Shown piece after piece: positions 1 to 9,765 of a stretch of 64,000 nt of DNA. This stretch comes from Flavobacterium haoranii. GTDB taxonomy: Bacteria; Bacteroidota; Bacteroidia; Flavobacteriales; Flavobacteriaceae. The position numbers and the translations under genes were made by a program. Below the pieces are notes generated by a model. The model saw only the letters and a program-made list of their open reading frames with translations, did no database searches and was not told the origin of the DNA. The DNA is taken from assembly GCA_003246205.1 (NCBI GenBank), contig QKBC01000009.1, positions 164,938 to 228,937 on the forward strand. Reading direction: 5' to 3'. Numbering within the stretch: position 1 is the first letter of the stretch; every line of letters starts with the position of its first letter.

Positions 1-3000
1 TTTTAGGAACTTTAAATGACACTTTCAACTTAAATAATGGCACAAATGCAGCGACACCTGGTTATCAGGATTTCACTTCATTAACGCCTTATGCTATACA
101 AGCACAAGGCGAAGGTGTAAACCTCTCAGTTGAAGCTAATTCAAGAGGTAGATGGAAAGCATGGGTAGATTGGAATAAAGACGGAGATTTTGCTGATGCT
201 AATGAAGAAGTATATGATTCAAATGCTGCTACTTTGACCACAACATTTGGTTTCGTTATACCTAATACGACAATCCCTGGAAATTACAGAATCAGAATCA
301 GAATTTATAATAGTTTTTATGGTCCTCCAGGAAACCCAACAGAATCTTATTCGTATGATTTTGATTCTTGTGAAACATTTGATTACAACTCATCTCTTGG
401 CGCGTATGAATATGGTGAAGCTGAAGATTATTTGTTTACTGTAATCTCAAGTTGCGGTGCTTACATTACTTCTGTTACAGATGGAACAATATGCGGAACC
501 GGAACAGTAGATTTAAATGTTACAGGAAGTTCTGGAACAACTGAATACAGATGGTATGCTAATGAAACCGGAGGCTCTCCTATTGCAACCACAGCCAGTG
601 GAAACTGGACTACACCAAGTATTTCTTCTACTACATCTTATTGGGTAACAGCCTACAACGGAAGTTGTGAATCATTAGTTAGAACTGAAGTTATAGCAAA
701 TGTTAATCCACTTCCTACCCTTACTTTTACGCCTAACAACCCTCAGGTTTGTGGAGAAAATGAAATTATATCCTTAACAGCAAGCGGAGATACCGAAACT
801 GTTTATTTAATTGATGAAGATTTTGAATCAGGTAGTCTTGGCGTGTTTAACAATTCATTTTTAGTAAGTAATGCTGCCGTAAACAGTCAAACAGCTTGGC
901 AAAATCACACAAGTACCTATATCCCTAACGGACAAACATGGTATCCGGCTATTTCTTCTGGATTCGGACCAAATCATTTTGCATTTGTTACTTCAGACAT
1001 TGGAATGAATGGCGGTAGTTATTATACTGTGGATAATGTTCTTGTTTCACCAACTGTAGACTCTTCTACTTTCTTAGACCTTACCTTAACATTTAGAATG
1101 TACTATTCCAGATATTTCCCTGATGGAAATACAACTTACGATAGTATTGAATACATGCAAGTACAAGTTTCAACAAACGGAGGTACTTCATGGACTACTG
1201 TTAATGGTAATATCATTACAGATCAAGGGATTGGAACCAGATTTACAGACTTAAGCTACGACTTGTCATCTTACATAAACCAGCCTAATTTAAAAATCAG
1301 AATTCGTTACTACACAAGTTCATGGTGTGACGGTGCCGCAGTAGATGATATTAAACTTTTTGGAACCAGACCATTAAACACAGCTTTTGACTGGGTTAGT
1401 GCTTTGCCAATTGATGCCTACCAAGATGCCGCTTGTACCACTTCTTATACAAGTGGAACACCTGCTGTAACAGTATATATCAAACCAACACTTGCCCAAT
1501 TAGAACAAGGTTCTTACACTTTTTCAGTAAGTGCTATCCTATCTAATGGATGTTACGCAAGTGACGATATAACCATTACTAATAATTCTAAAGTTTGGAA
1601 AGGAATCAACGGAACAAACTGGAGTGACCCTGACAACTGGTCTCCTGTAGGTGTTCCTACAATTGATAATTGCGTTATCATTCCTGATATTGCCATTATA
1701 GACGGTAGCAATTATGATGCTTTTGCTAAAAACTTAACCGTTAAAAATACTGGTAACTTAAATAACCTAACCAGTAATACCATTACTGTTAAAGAATGGG
1801 TTAATGTTAATTCCGGTGGTTTATTTAATTTAGAGAACGCTTCCAGTCTAATCCAAATAGACAATGTTGCCAATACCGGTGATATTTCAATGAAAAGAAA
1901 TGTTGTAATGAGAAAACTGGATTATGTATATTGGGGCTCTCCTGTAGCTAATTTCGGCTTAAATAATGTTTCTCCGGGAACATTGGGGTCAAAATACAAA
2001 TGGCTACCAACTATTGCTTCTAACATAAACGGATATGGTGATTGGTCTCTAACTAGTGAAGTTATGGCCACAGGAAAAGGCTATATTGTTAGAGGACCTG
2101 ATAGCTATACAACAACACCTCAAAACTTTACAGCTAATTTCACAGGTGTTCCTAATAATGGAGATTTAACTTCTCCAATTGACAGAGGAACTTATGATGG
2201 TGTAGATTATAACACAGGAGTTTCTACAACTTTAGCAACTAAAGATGATGATAACTGGAACTTACTAGGTAACCCTTATCCATCTGCAATTCATGCTGAT
2301 AGTTTCTTAGCAACTAATACAAACATTGTCGGATTTATTAAACTTTGGACACATGGAACATTACCGTCCTCAGCTACTGCAGATCCTTTTTATCAGAATT
2401 ATGTACAAAACTATACAGTTGCTGATTATGTTACCTATAATTATTTAGGTGCATCAACACCAACATTTGATGGAAATATTGCTGCCGGTCAAGGTTTCTT
2501 TGTATTAATGAATCATTCAGGAACAGCTCAAAGTGAAAATGTCATTTTCGATAATTCAATGAGAAGTAATAGTTATAGAAATGATTTATTTTACAGAACA
2601 ACAGATAATTCATTAACTGCTGTAGAAAACAAAAGTCGCATTTGGTTAGACTTAATTGCTCCGAATAATACTGCTTCAAGAGCATTAGTAGGTTATGCAG
2701 ACAATGCAACTAATAATATAGATCGTCTATATGATGCTATGGCACTTGGAGTAAAAACAAATTTTGAAGTTTACTCACTTTGTAATGATCAAAGATTCTC
2801 TATTCAAGGTAGGGCTTTACCGTTCAATGAGCAAGATGTTATACCTCTTGGAGTAAAAGTAGATCAAAATGGTATTTATACTATTGCAATTAATACTGTA
2901 GATGGTTTATTTTCAAACAACTCACAAAACATTTATTTAGAAGATTCTGTTCTAGGAGTTATCCATGATTTAAGAACTGCTCCGTACAGTTTTACTTCAA

Positions 3001-3299
3001 ATTCAGGAGTTTTTGATAATAGATTTACGTTACGATTTACAAATCAGACTTTGAATACAGATATTTTCTCTAGTGATTCTTTAAAAGTTTATACCAATGA
3101 AAATATCATAATTGAGTCTAGTCAAGACATTAAAACAGTAACAATCTATGATGTATTAGGAAAACTAATATATTCAGATAATGATTTTTCTAATAGACAA
3201 AATATCACTATAAATAGCTTAATTAAGAGTAATAATGCTCTAATTATAGTTATAGAAACTGAAGATAATAGTAAAACGACTAAAAAAATAATCTTCTAA
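1..3299 (+). CDS. Large secreted GEVED/Ig-like protein with T9SS type C sorting domain (5' end outside window)
   Basis: The reading frame is open from the window edge (first full codon at 3) and matches the middle of the next gene, so only the N-terminus is missing. In order I see a GEVED-type domain (to about 450, ending YGEAEDY), an Ig-like domain (about 450-705), a jelly-roll-like part starting EDFESG (about 815-1370), a W-x-G...NW...P module (about 1590-1690), a module with GKGYIVRGP and GNPYPSAI (about 1915-2520), and a C-terminal domain (YDVLGK, ending TKKIIF). The last resembles the ChiA-type (type C) T9SS signal. The product is therefore probably exported through the outer membrane as a surface or secreted protein. 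Binding target is unknown. Confidence 0.85.
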   Translation, partial: LGTLNDTFNLNNGTNAATPGYQDFTSLTPYAIQAQGEGVNLSVEANSRGRWKAWVDWNKDGDFADANEEVYDSNAATLTTTFGFVIPNTTIPGNYRIRIRIYNSFYGPPGNPTESYSYDFDSCETFDYNSSLGAYEYGEAEDYLFTVISSCGAYITSVTDGTICGTGTVDLNVTGSSGTTEYRWYANETGGSPIATTASGNWTTPSISSTTSYWVTAYNGSCESLVRTEVIANVNPLPTLTFTPNNPQVCGENEIISLTASGDTETVYLIDEDFESGSLGVFNNSFLVSNAAVNSQTAWQNHTSTYIPNGQTWYPAISSGFGPNHFAFVTSDIGMNGGSYYTVDNVLVSPTVDSSTFLDLTLTFRMYYSRYFPDGNTTYDSIEYMQVQVSTNGGTSWTTVNGNIITDQGIGTRFTDLSYDLSSYINQPNLKIRIRYYTSSWCDGAAVDDIKLFGTRPLNTAFDWVSALPIDAYQDAACTTSYTSGTPAVTVYIKPTLAQLEQGSYTFSVSAILSNGCYASDDITITNNSKVWKGINGTNWSDPDNWSPVGVPTIDNCVIIPDIAIIDGSNYDAFAKNLTVKNTGNLNNLTSNTITVKEWVNVNSGGLFNLENASSLIQIDNVANTGDISMKRNVVMRKLDYVYWGSPVANFGLNNVSPGTLGSKYKWLPTIASNINGYGDWSLTSEVMATGKGYIVRGPDSYTTTPQNFTANFTGVPNNGDLTSPIDRGTYDGVDYNTGVSTTLATKDDDNWNLLGNPYPSAIHADSFLATNTNIVGFIKLWTHGTLPSSATADPFYQNYVQNYTVADYVTYNYLGASTPTFDGNIAAGQGFFVLMNHSGTAQSENVIFDNSMRSNSYRNDLFYRTTDNSLTAVENKSRIWLDLIAPNNTASRALVGYADNATNNIDRLYDAMALGVKTNFEVYSLCNDQRFSIQGRALPFNEQDVIPLGVKVDQNGIYTIAINTVDGLFSNNSQNIYLEDSVLGVIHDLRTAPYSFTSNSGVFDNRFTLRFTNQTLNTDIFSSDSLKVYTNENIIIESSQDIKTVTIYDVLGKLIYSDNDFSNRQNITINSLIKSNNALIIVIETEDNSKTTKKIIF

Positions 3300-3322
3300 A
3301 AGAACATACAATTTTCATCAAC

Positions 3323-3354
3323 AAAAAAGCGACTTAATTAAGTCGCTTTTTTTT
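3323..3354 (+). terminator. Rho-independent terminator
   Basis: A stem with arms aaaaaagcgactt and aagtcgctttttt is followed by a T run. It lies 24 bases after the stop of the first secreted-protein gene. Confidence 0.85.
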
Positions 3355-3400
3355 ATACATAAGCAGCTGATTATCAACAAATACAATAAACTGTTAAAAA

Positions 3401-3441
3401 CCACGCTGTTATCGATTTTACCACGCACTTTATCGATAAAA
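3401..3441. repeat. Two tandem imperfect copies of a 20-base unit
   Basis: CCACGC followed by a TTATCGAT or TTTATCGAT core occurs at 3401-3420 and again at 3421-3441. Each copy contains the palindrome ATCGAT. The pair sits about 55-90 bases before the next start codon, where an operator could lie. No function is known to me. Confidence 0.5.
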
Positions 3442-3493
3442 TACTACAAAAAAATAACTTTTGTAATACCTTCGCTCGATAAATCAAGTGCTT

Positions 3494-6400
3494 ATGGAAA
3501 AAATCTACTTATTAAATGGTAAGAAAATATATTTTCTACTGTTTTTAACCATCACTATTCAAAGTTATTCTCAATATTTAGTTCCCAGAACAGGAAGTGA
3601 CTTAATCGCCACTTGTTCAGGTACAATTGCCGATAGCGGTGGTTCAGGTAATTATCAAAGTAATTCAAATGGTTATACAATTATCAATCCTTCTATAGCA
3701 GGAAATTACATTCAAATTTCCGGAAGTATAACTACAGAAGCCGGATACGATTATTTAACCATTTACGATGGAAGCGGAACAGGAGGAACTGTTCTATGGG
3801 GTGGATCTCCTCACGGAAGCGGGACTTCTTGTACGACATTTACAGTTCCGACTATTACATCTTATAGCGGGCCATTAACTGTACATTTTTATGCAGATAA
3901 TACAAACAGATGTTCCGGATTCAGTTTAAATATTAATTGTACTGCAACGCCGGGAACTCCTCCGGTTAGTACATATTGTTTACCAACATCCGATAGTCCT
4001 TCAGGATTATACATTAATAATTTAGCTTTTATAGGAACACTTTCTGATCCTCCTGCAAATGCTTCAACCTATGATTCCGATGGTTATGAGGACTTTACTT
4101 CATTGACTCCATTAGCAATTCAAGCACAAGGAGAAGGTGTTAATATAACGGCTAATTGTACAGGAAACACTCATTTAAGAGGTACATGGAAAGCATGGGT
4201 AGACTGGAATGATGATGGTGATTTTAATGATTCCGGAGAATTAGTTTACAACATACAAGGATTTGCCGGTTCAAGCGTTACCTTCGGATTTGTTATTCCT
4301 GCATCACAAACTCCTGGAAATTACAGGATGAGGATAAGAGTGAACAACGGTAGTAGCTGGTTAGGTTCTGAAACTTTTGGATTTAATTTTTCGTCATGTG
4401 ACAATTTCGAATATGGCAGCGGCATGTTTAGCGATGATAATTATGGTGAAACAGAAGATTATTTGTTTACTGTAATTGCAAATTGTGCTGCGACCATTAC
4501 AAGTGTTACTAATGGTAGCACTTGCGGATCTGGAATTGTAAATTTAAACGCGTCCGGAAGTTCAGGAACAACAGAATATAGATGGTACACCAGTGAAACA
4601 GGAGGTTCTCCTGTTGCGACTACACCAACAGGTAGTTGGAATACTCCTAGCTTAACATCAACTACATCTTATTGGGTAACTGCTTACAACGGAAGTTGTG
4701 AATCGGTAGTGAGAACTGAAATAATCGCTACTGTTAATCCTACCCCAACATTAACATTTACACCTTCGAATCCAGTTGTTTGCGGAGAAAATGAAGTAGT
4801 AGAATTAACAACAAGTGGCGATACAGAAATTGTACATCTAATTGATGAAGATTTTGAAAGTGGTGGATTAGGTGTCTTTACCAGCATCAACAGCGACTCA
4901 AATGGTACTTCCACAGATAATAAAACAAAATTTCAAAACAGGACTAGTGTTTATGTTCCGACTACCAATGTTTGGTTTCCGGCTATATCTTCCGGATTCG
5001 GAACCAATCAGTTTGCGCTAGCTTTATCTGATGCTTCAAGTCCGGATTACCCTACTAGCACTGTTCAAAACTTTTTAGCGCTGACTAATGCTGTTAACTC
5101 AACTGACTTTTTAGATCTTACCCTAAAATTGAAATTTTATTATTCGAGATATTATACAAGCGGTTCTAATCCAAATGATGAATATATCGCTATAGAATTA
5201 TCAACTGACGGAGGTTCTACCTACCCTACTCAGATTGTGAAATTTACGTCAAATGTCGGTATCGGAACTAAATTTGTTACGCTAACTTACGACTTATCAG
5301 CCTATATTAACCAACCTAACTTAAAAATAAGAGTAAAACATTATTCTTATGCCGGTGCAGGATGGTTACCTGACGGGGTTGCTGTAGATGACATCGAACT
5401 TTATGGTACAAAACCTTTAAACACAGCTTTTGACTGGATCAGTGCTTTACCAATTGACGCCTACCAAGATGCTGCTTGTACTACTCCTTATACAAGTGGA
5501 ACGCCAGCTGTAAATGTTTTTATCAAACCTACATTAGCACAATTAGAACAAGATTCCTATACTTTTACAGTTAGTGCTGTTTTATCAAACGGCTGCTATG
5601 CAACTGACGATATTACTGTAACTAATAATTCCAAAATTTGGAAAGGTACTAATAGCACAAACTGGAGCGATCCTAATAACTGGCTACCAGTAGGAGCTCC
5701 TACGATTGATAATTGTGTTATAGTACCAGACAATGCTGTTATTGATGGTAGTGGATATGATGCTTTTGCTAAAAATCTTAAAGTAAAAAATACCGGAAAT
5801 TTAAACAATCTTTCCAACAACTCTATTACGGTAAAAGAATGGGTAGAAGTTGAATCCGGAGGCGTGTTTAATTTAGAGAATGCATCTAGTCTTATTCAAA
5901 TAGATAATGTTGCCAACAGCGGTACAATTTCCATGAAAAGAGATGCTAATATTAATCTATTAAGCTATGTTTATTGGGCAACACCTGTAGCCAATTTTTC
6001 ATCAAATAGTATCTCTCCAGCTACTCCGGCCAGTTTTATCTGGAAATGGGATCCAACTATCAATAATGGTGGTACCTATGCCGGCAACTTCGGTAATTGG
6101 GTAAATGGAGATGAAACTATGGTAAATGGTAAAGGTTATATTGTAAGAGGTCCAAATGGCTACACTACTTCTACACAAACTTTTACAGCCAATTTTACAG
6201 GAACCCCTAATAACGGAGATATTACTACTCCTATTACAAGAGGTTCGTATGTAGGTACTCCTTATTCAGGTCCTACAACGACACCTGTAACCCAAGACGA
6301 TGATAATTGGAATCTATTAGGAAATCCATATCCATCTGCGATTTACACAGATGCTTTTTTAACGGCTAATAACACTAATTTAAATCAATTTGTAAAAATC

Positions 6401-7327
6401 TGGACACACGGTATTGATCCCTCTCCTATTGCTAATCCTTTTTACGGAAGTTACCAACTAAATTATAATGTAGCAGATTACATGACTTATAATTCATTAG
6501 GAGGTACACAATCAGGCTTTGACGGTTATATAGGAGCAGGTCAAGGATTTTTCGTCTTAATGAATGATGCTGCATCAACAAATGAAACCGTTGTATTCAA
6601 TAATTCTATGCGTTCTAATAGTAATCGAAATGACCAATTTTACAGAACTCAACAAACCGATGAGAAGCATAGAATTTGGCTTAAAATGATTGCTCCTACA
6701 GGTAGCTCAAGTGATGCCTTAGTTGGATATGCTACAGATGCCACAAACGGTCTTGATGAAAAATTTGATGCTCCTGCTATGGACATTAAAACTAATTTTG
6801 AAATATATTCAATTGCTGAGAATAAAAAATTAGCCATTCAAGGGAAAACAGTTCCTTTTGATTCTAACGATGTTATTACTCTTGGTATTACAATTCCTCA
6901 AAACGGTAGTTATATCATTGCCATCAGTAATATAGATGGTTTATTTAATAGTCAAAATATCTATTTGGAAGATTTAAGTTTGGGAATTATACATGATTTA
7001 AAAGTTTCTCCTTATAGCTTTACTTCAACTTCAGGTACTTTTGACAACCGATTTGTTTTAAGATATACTAATAGTCTTTTAAACACTGATAATTTCAATT
7101 TAGAAAGCGAAGTAAAAATATTTGCAACTGATAACTCTTTAAAAATTGAAGCTCCAAAAGAAATAAAAAATGTAGTGGTTTATGATATCTTAGGAAAAAT
7201 CTTGTTTAATGGCAATTATTCCGATACAAGTATCACAATTACTTCTATTTTAAAAACAAATAGTACCATACTTGTAAAAGCAACTTTAGAAGATGGAACT
7301 ATCATTAACAAAAAGGTTATCTATTAA
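3494..7327 (+). CDS. Large secreted CUB/GEVED/Ig-like protein with T9SS type C sorting domain
   Basis: A GTG lies two codons upstream at 3488. I chose the ATG at 3494 because it gives a normal signal peptide (MEKIYLL... FLTITIQSYSQ). After cleavage there is a CUB-like domain (YDYLTIYDGSG, about 3590-3950), a GEVED domain (DWNDDGDF to YGETEDY, about 3975-4475), an Ig-like domain, a jelly-roll-like part starting EDFESGG, the W-x-G...NW module (about 5640), the GKGYIVRGP/GNPYPSAI module (about 5965-6560) and a type C T9SS tail ending NKKVIY. From the GEVED domain onward it is a close paralogue of the preceding gene; the CUB-like domain may be specific to this copy, but the neighbour's N-terminus is not visible. 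It is probably displayed or released outside the cell. Confidence 0.88.
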   Translation: MEKIYLLNGKKIYFLLFLTITIQSYSQYLVPRTGSDLIATCSGTIADSGGSGNYQSNSNGYTIINPSIAGNYIQISGSITTEAGYDYLTIYDGSGTGGTVLWGGSPHGSGTSCTTFTVPTITSYSGPLTVHFYADNTNRCSGFSLNINCTATPGTPPVSTYCLPTSDSPSGLYINNLAFIGTLSDPPANASTYDSDGYEDFTSLTPLAIQAQGEGVNITANCTGNTHLRGTWKAWVDWNDDGDFNDSGELVYNIQGFAGSSVTFGFVIPASQTPGNYRMRIRVNNGSSWLGSETFGFNFSSCDNFEYGSGMFSDDNYGETEDYLFTVIANCAATITSVTNGSTCGSGIVNLNASGSSGTTEYRWYTSETGGSPVATTPTGSWNTPSLTSTTSYWVTAYNGSCESVVRTEIIATVNPTPTLTFTPSNPVVCGENEVVELTTSGDTEIVHLIDEDFESGGLGVFTSINSDSNGTSTDNKTKFQNRTSVYVPTTNVWFPAISSGFGTNQFALALSDASSPDYPTSTVQNFLALTNAVNSTDFLDLTLKLKFYYSRYYTSGSNPNDEYIAIELSTDGGSTYPTQIVKFTSNVGIGTKFVTLTYDLSAYINQPNLKIRVKHYSYAGAGWLPDGVAVDDIELYGTKPLNTAFDWISALPIDAYQDAACTTPYTSGTPAVNVFIKPTLAQLEQDSYTFTVSAVLSNGCYATDDITVTNNSKIWKGTNSTNWSDPNNWLPVGAPTIDNCVIVPDNAVIDGSGYDAFAKNLKVKNTGNLNNLSNNSITVKEWVEVESGGVFNLENASSLIQIDNVANSGTISMKRDANINLLSYVYWATPVANFSSNSISPATPASFIWKWDPTINNGGTYAGNFGNWVNGDETMVNGKGYIVRGPNGYTTSTQTFTANFTGTPNNGDITTPITRGSYVGTPYSGPTTTPVTQDDDNWNLLGNPYPSAIYTDAFLTANNTNLNQFVKIWTHGIDPSPIANPFYGSYQLNYNVADYMTYNSLGGTQSGFDGYIGAGQGFFVLMNDAASTNETVVFNNSMRSNSNRNDQFYRTQQTDEKHRIWLKMIAPTGSSSDALVGYATDATNGLDEKFDAPAMDIKTNFEIYSIAENKKLAIQGKTVPFDSNDVITLGITIPQNGSYIIAISNIDGLFNSQNIYLEDLSLGIIHDLKVSPYSFTSTSGTFDNRFVLRYTNSLLNTDNFNLESEVKIFATDNSLKIEAPKEIKNVVVYDILGKILFNGNYSDTSITITSILKTNSTILVKATLEDGTIINKKVIY

Positions 7328-7348
7328 AAAATTATAGAATAAAAAAGT

Positions 7349-7375
7349 AAGGCGAACTAAAAGTTCGCCTTTTTT
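7349..7375 (+). terminator. Rho-independent terminator
   Basis: Arms aaggcgaact and agttcgcctt enclose a 3-base loop and are followed by a T run, 21 bases after the stop of the upstream gene. Confidence 0.88.
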
Positions 7376-7581
7376 ATACCTTAAAATATCCTAAATTAAA
7401 TTACCACAAAACAAAATATTTCCTAGTCATTTGTCTTTATTTCTTAATTCATCTTAATTGCTTTGCTCTATCAATTTGGATTAGCATTTTTACTAAATAA
7501 AGTAAAGTATTAGACAATCTTAGTGACTCATCAATTTATTGCAGTGCTTTTAATAATCATACCAAGCAAAAGGTTTTTAAC
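7376..7581. other. Intergenic stretch with nothing recognised
   Basis: This AT-rich stretch lies between two convergent genes and between their terminators. I see no ORF, RNA or repeat in it. Confidence 0.6.
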
Positions 7582-7618
7582 AAAAAAAGAGGTTCTGAAA
7601 AATTTCAGAACCTCTTTT
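7582..7618 (-). terminator. Rho-independent terminator of the minus-strand secreted protein gene
   Basis: A 16-bp perfect stem (arms 7585-7600 and 7603-7618, core gaggttctgaaa) ends in a U run on the minus strand. It lies 18 bases beyond the gene's stop. Confidence 0.88.
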
Positions 7619-7636
7619 AATTACTATAATTTTTTA

Positions 7637-9469
7637 TTATCTATAAATAGATACTTTTTTACTTACTTCAAGAGCATCAGCTGTTGCTAATTTAACAATG
7701 TAAACTCCATCACTCAAATTAGATGTCGGAATCTCAATTTTTTCACTTCTACCTAAATTTTCTTTAGAAATTACAAGCTTACCTGTTACATCATATAAAT
7801 CTATCTTAGCAATATCGTTATTTGCTGAATTTAGAACTGTTAACATATTACCTTCATTATTCTGATATAGCTCAAACACATTTGGATCTAAAACATTCTC
7901 TCCTAAAACTTCATCAGTATTTTTAAATGTTATTTCAAAACGAGCTCTATTATCTCCTGCCGGTAAAGTAACTTCAAAAGAATTATTTTTAATATCATAA
8001 TAAATTCCGGTTTCTTTATCGTGAACATACACCATTTGCATATCGTCAAAACCAGAATAAGCTCCCTGAACTTTAACAGTAAACTTAGTTGTTTCGCTAC
8101 AACGGAAACCTACAGGTACTTTCTCATCTATTCCAAATTTAAACGCCGTAGAAGCATATTCATAAGGCATGCCATCAACTACATAATAAAAACTTATAGG
8201 AACAGCATCCGTAGCTGAACGTCCGTCAAATCCATAATCATAACCTTGCGTTGCACTATCATCAAAAGCCATAGTTGTAGGACGAACTGCTTCGTCATTA
8301 TAAACGGCATTGATTCTTAAATAAGGAGCCGTACCTTTCTTTATTTGGGTATAATCTGTTCCGGCAACATTTGGAATTTCAGGATAATATTCATCTTCAA
8401 CTATTTGAGCTTGCGAGCTATTTCCAATTCGTTCAAATTCTGATTGATTGGCTACACTTTCTTTTACAAATACTCTATATTGGTTCTTCATCACTACTGT
8501 TCCGTTAGTTGTCCCCAATACCATAAAGCCTTGTCCTACAGGAGAAAATCTTCTTTCGTAAACTGAACCTGATGAACCTAAATTAGTTTCTTGTCCACCA
8601 GCTTGGTCATAGTTCCAAAATACTGCCGGGGTATAAATCCCTGTTCCCGGGGTATAAACTCCATATCCACCATCATAATCCGTAATAAAGTGAGTCGTTG
8701 ATGTTTGTTCCCAAAAATAAGCCTGTCCGTTAATTACACCAGAATTTGCAGGATCTAATAAAAACATGTTCAAATCAATACCACTAGGATAAGGATTACC
8801 AACTAGTGTAAAATTATTATTTGAAACAGCATTTGTTATATTTCCGTCATTTGGTTTTCCTCTAAAATCATAGCGTTGTGCATTTCCTGCGTTATTTTCA
8901 ACGCCTTCATTAGTATCTGCCACAAAAGCATCGGTACCGGAAGTTCCTTTCATCGTAAAACCTAACCCCGGTTGAACATTAGTAGCTGCTCCTACAAATA
9001 CCCATTGTGCATACTGATTAGAAGTACTAAATTTATAAATCCATCTTTGAGCAATTGACAAAGGAGATGCTTGCCCATTATAATTTCCGTAAGGAAGAAC
9101 AACAGCCGAGGCACTACTGGTAAGCCCTGTAGGACTACTTAACAAGGTAATTCCAAAATTTGAATTTCCAACTGTAGCACTAGGATTTCCAACAGGTGAA
9201 CACCAATAATTATATCTGAAGTTATCACTTGTTCCTTCCTGAAAAACAGATAAAGTTCCCAAACCTGTATTTTGTCCTACACCAGTTGTTCCTTGAAGTA
9301 ATTGAGACTGGTTTCTTAAAAAAATATTCCCTCCGGAATTAAGCTCAACCTGACTTGTTACGAATATATACTGATCATTAGAATATACATAACCGCCAGT
9401 TCCCACATATAACTGAGCTTGGCTTCCAAGCCCTACCATAAACATTAAAGATAGTAGAGTTTTTCTCAT
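7637..9469 (-). CDS. Secreted protein with T9SS type A sorting domain
   Basis: The 610-residue product begins with a signal peptide (MRKTLLSLMFMVGLGSQAQ). The central part contains a divergent copy of the module in the flanking paralogues: YNYWCSPVGN, then GFTMKG, FRGKPNDGNIT, LVGNPYPSGI and GQGFMVLG. The last 80 or so residues (LYQN... KIDLYDVTGKLV... LSDGVYIVKL... KKVSIYR) fit a type A T9SS sorting domain, unlike the type C tails of its neighbours. It is probably a surface or extracellular protein. The gene is convergent with 3494-7327 and divergent from 9766-15162. Ligand or activity is unknown. Confidence 0.85.
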   Translation of the reverse strand: MRKTLLSLMFMVGLGSQAQLYVGTGGYVYSNDQYIFVTSQVELNSGGNIFLRNQSQLLQGTTGVGQNTGLGTLSVFQEGTSDNFRYNYWCSPVGNPSATVGNSNFGITLLSSPTGLTSSASAVVLPYGNYNGQASPLSIAQRWIYKFSTSNQYAQWVFVGAATNVQPGLGFTMKGTSGTDAFVADTNEGVENNAGNAQRYDFRGKPNDGNITNAVSNNNFTLVGNPYPSGIDLNMFLLDPANSGVINGQAYFWEQTSTTHFITDYDGGYGVYTPGTGIYTPAVFWNYDQAGGQETNLGSSGSVYERRFSPVGQGFMVLGTTNGTVVMKNQYRVFVKESVANQSEFERIGNSSQAQIVEDEYYPEIPNVAGTDYTQIKKGTAPYLRINAVYNDEAVRPTTMAFDDSATQGYDYGFDGRSATDAVPISFYYVVDGMPYEYASTAFKFGIDEKVPVGFRCSETTKFTVKVQGAYSGFDDMQMVYVHDKETGIYYDIKNNSFEVTLPAGDNRARFEITFKNTDEVLGENVLDPNVFELYQNNEGNMLTVLNSANNDIAKIDLYDVTGKLVISKENLGRSEKIEIPTSNLSDGVYIVKLATADALEVSKKVSIYR

Positions 9470-9492
9470 AATAATTACAAATTATATATAGA

Positions 9493-9500
9493 CAAAAATA
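9493..9500 (-). promoter_or_regulatory. Candidate -7 box for the type A secreted protein gene
   Basis: The minus strand reads TATTTTTG, a match to the Bacteroidota -7 consensus TAnnTTTG, 24 bases before the start codon. I see no clear -33 TTG at the usual distance. Confidence 0.4.
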
Positions 9501-9699
9501 CAATTAATTAATCATAATACATAAAATTATCACTAAAAAAAGACATCTTTTTCAGTATAAAAATCATAAAACACTTTTTACCTATCTAAATTTTTTATCT
9601 AAAATTACACTAACAACAGATAATTTAACCAAAATTTAAAACTCAATCAAAAAAATAATTAAAAAAATAAAAATTTAATAACATTTTATTAATATTTTG

Positions 9700-9729
9700 T
9701 TTGTTTTTAAACAAAAAAAAATACATTTG
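9700..9729 (+). promoter_or_regulatory. Promoter of the 1798-residue secreted protein gene
   Basis: TTTG at 9700-9703 and TACATTTG at 9722-9729 are separated by 18 bases and fit the Bacteroidota -33/-7 pattern. Transcription would begin near 9735, leaving about 30 bases of leader before the ATG at 9766. This supports that start. Confidence 0.7.
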
Positions 9730-9765
9730 TAGAAAATTCAACTAACCTCTTTATCTTATAAAACC

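Noticed and set aside
3488..3493. GTG start for the CUB/GEVED protein
   Set aside because: The ATG at 3494 gives a standard signal peptide; the GTG adds only two residues.
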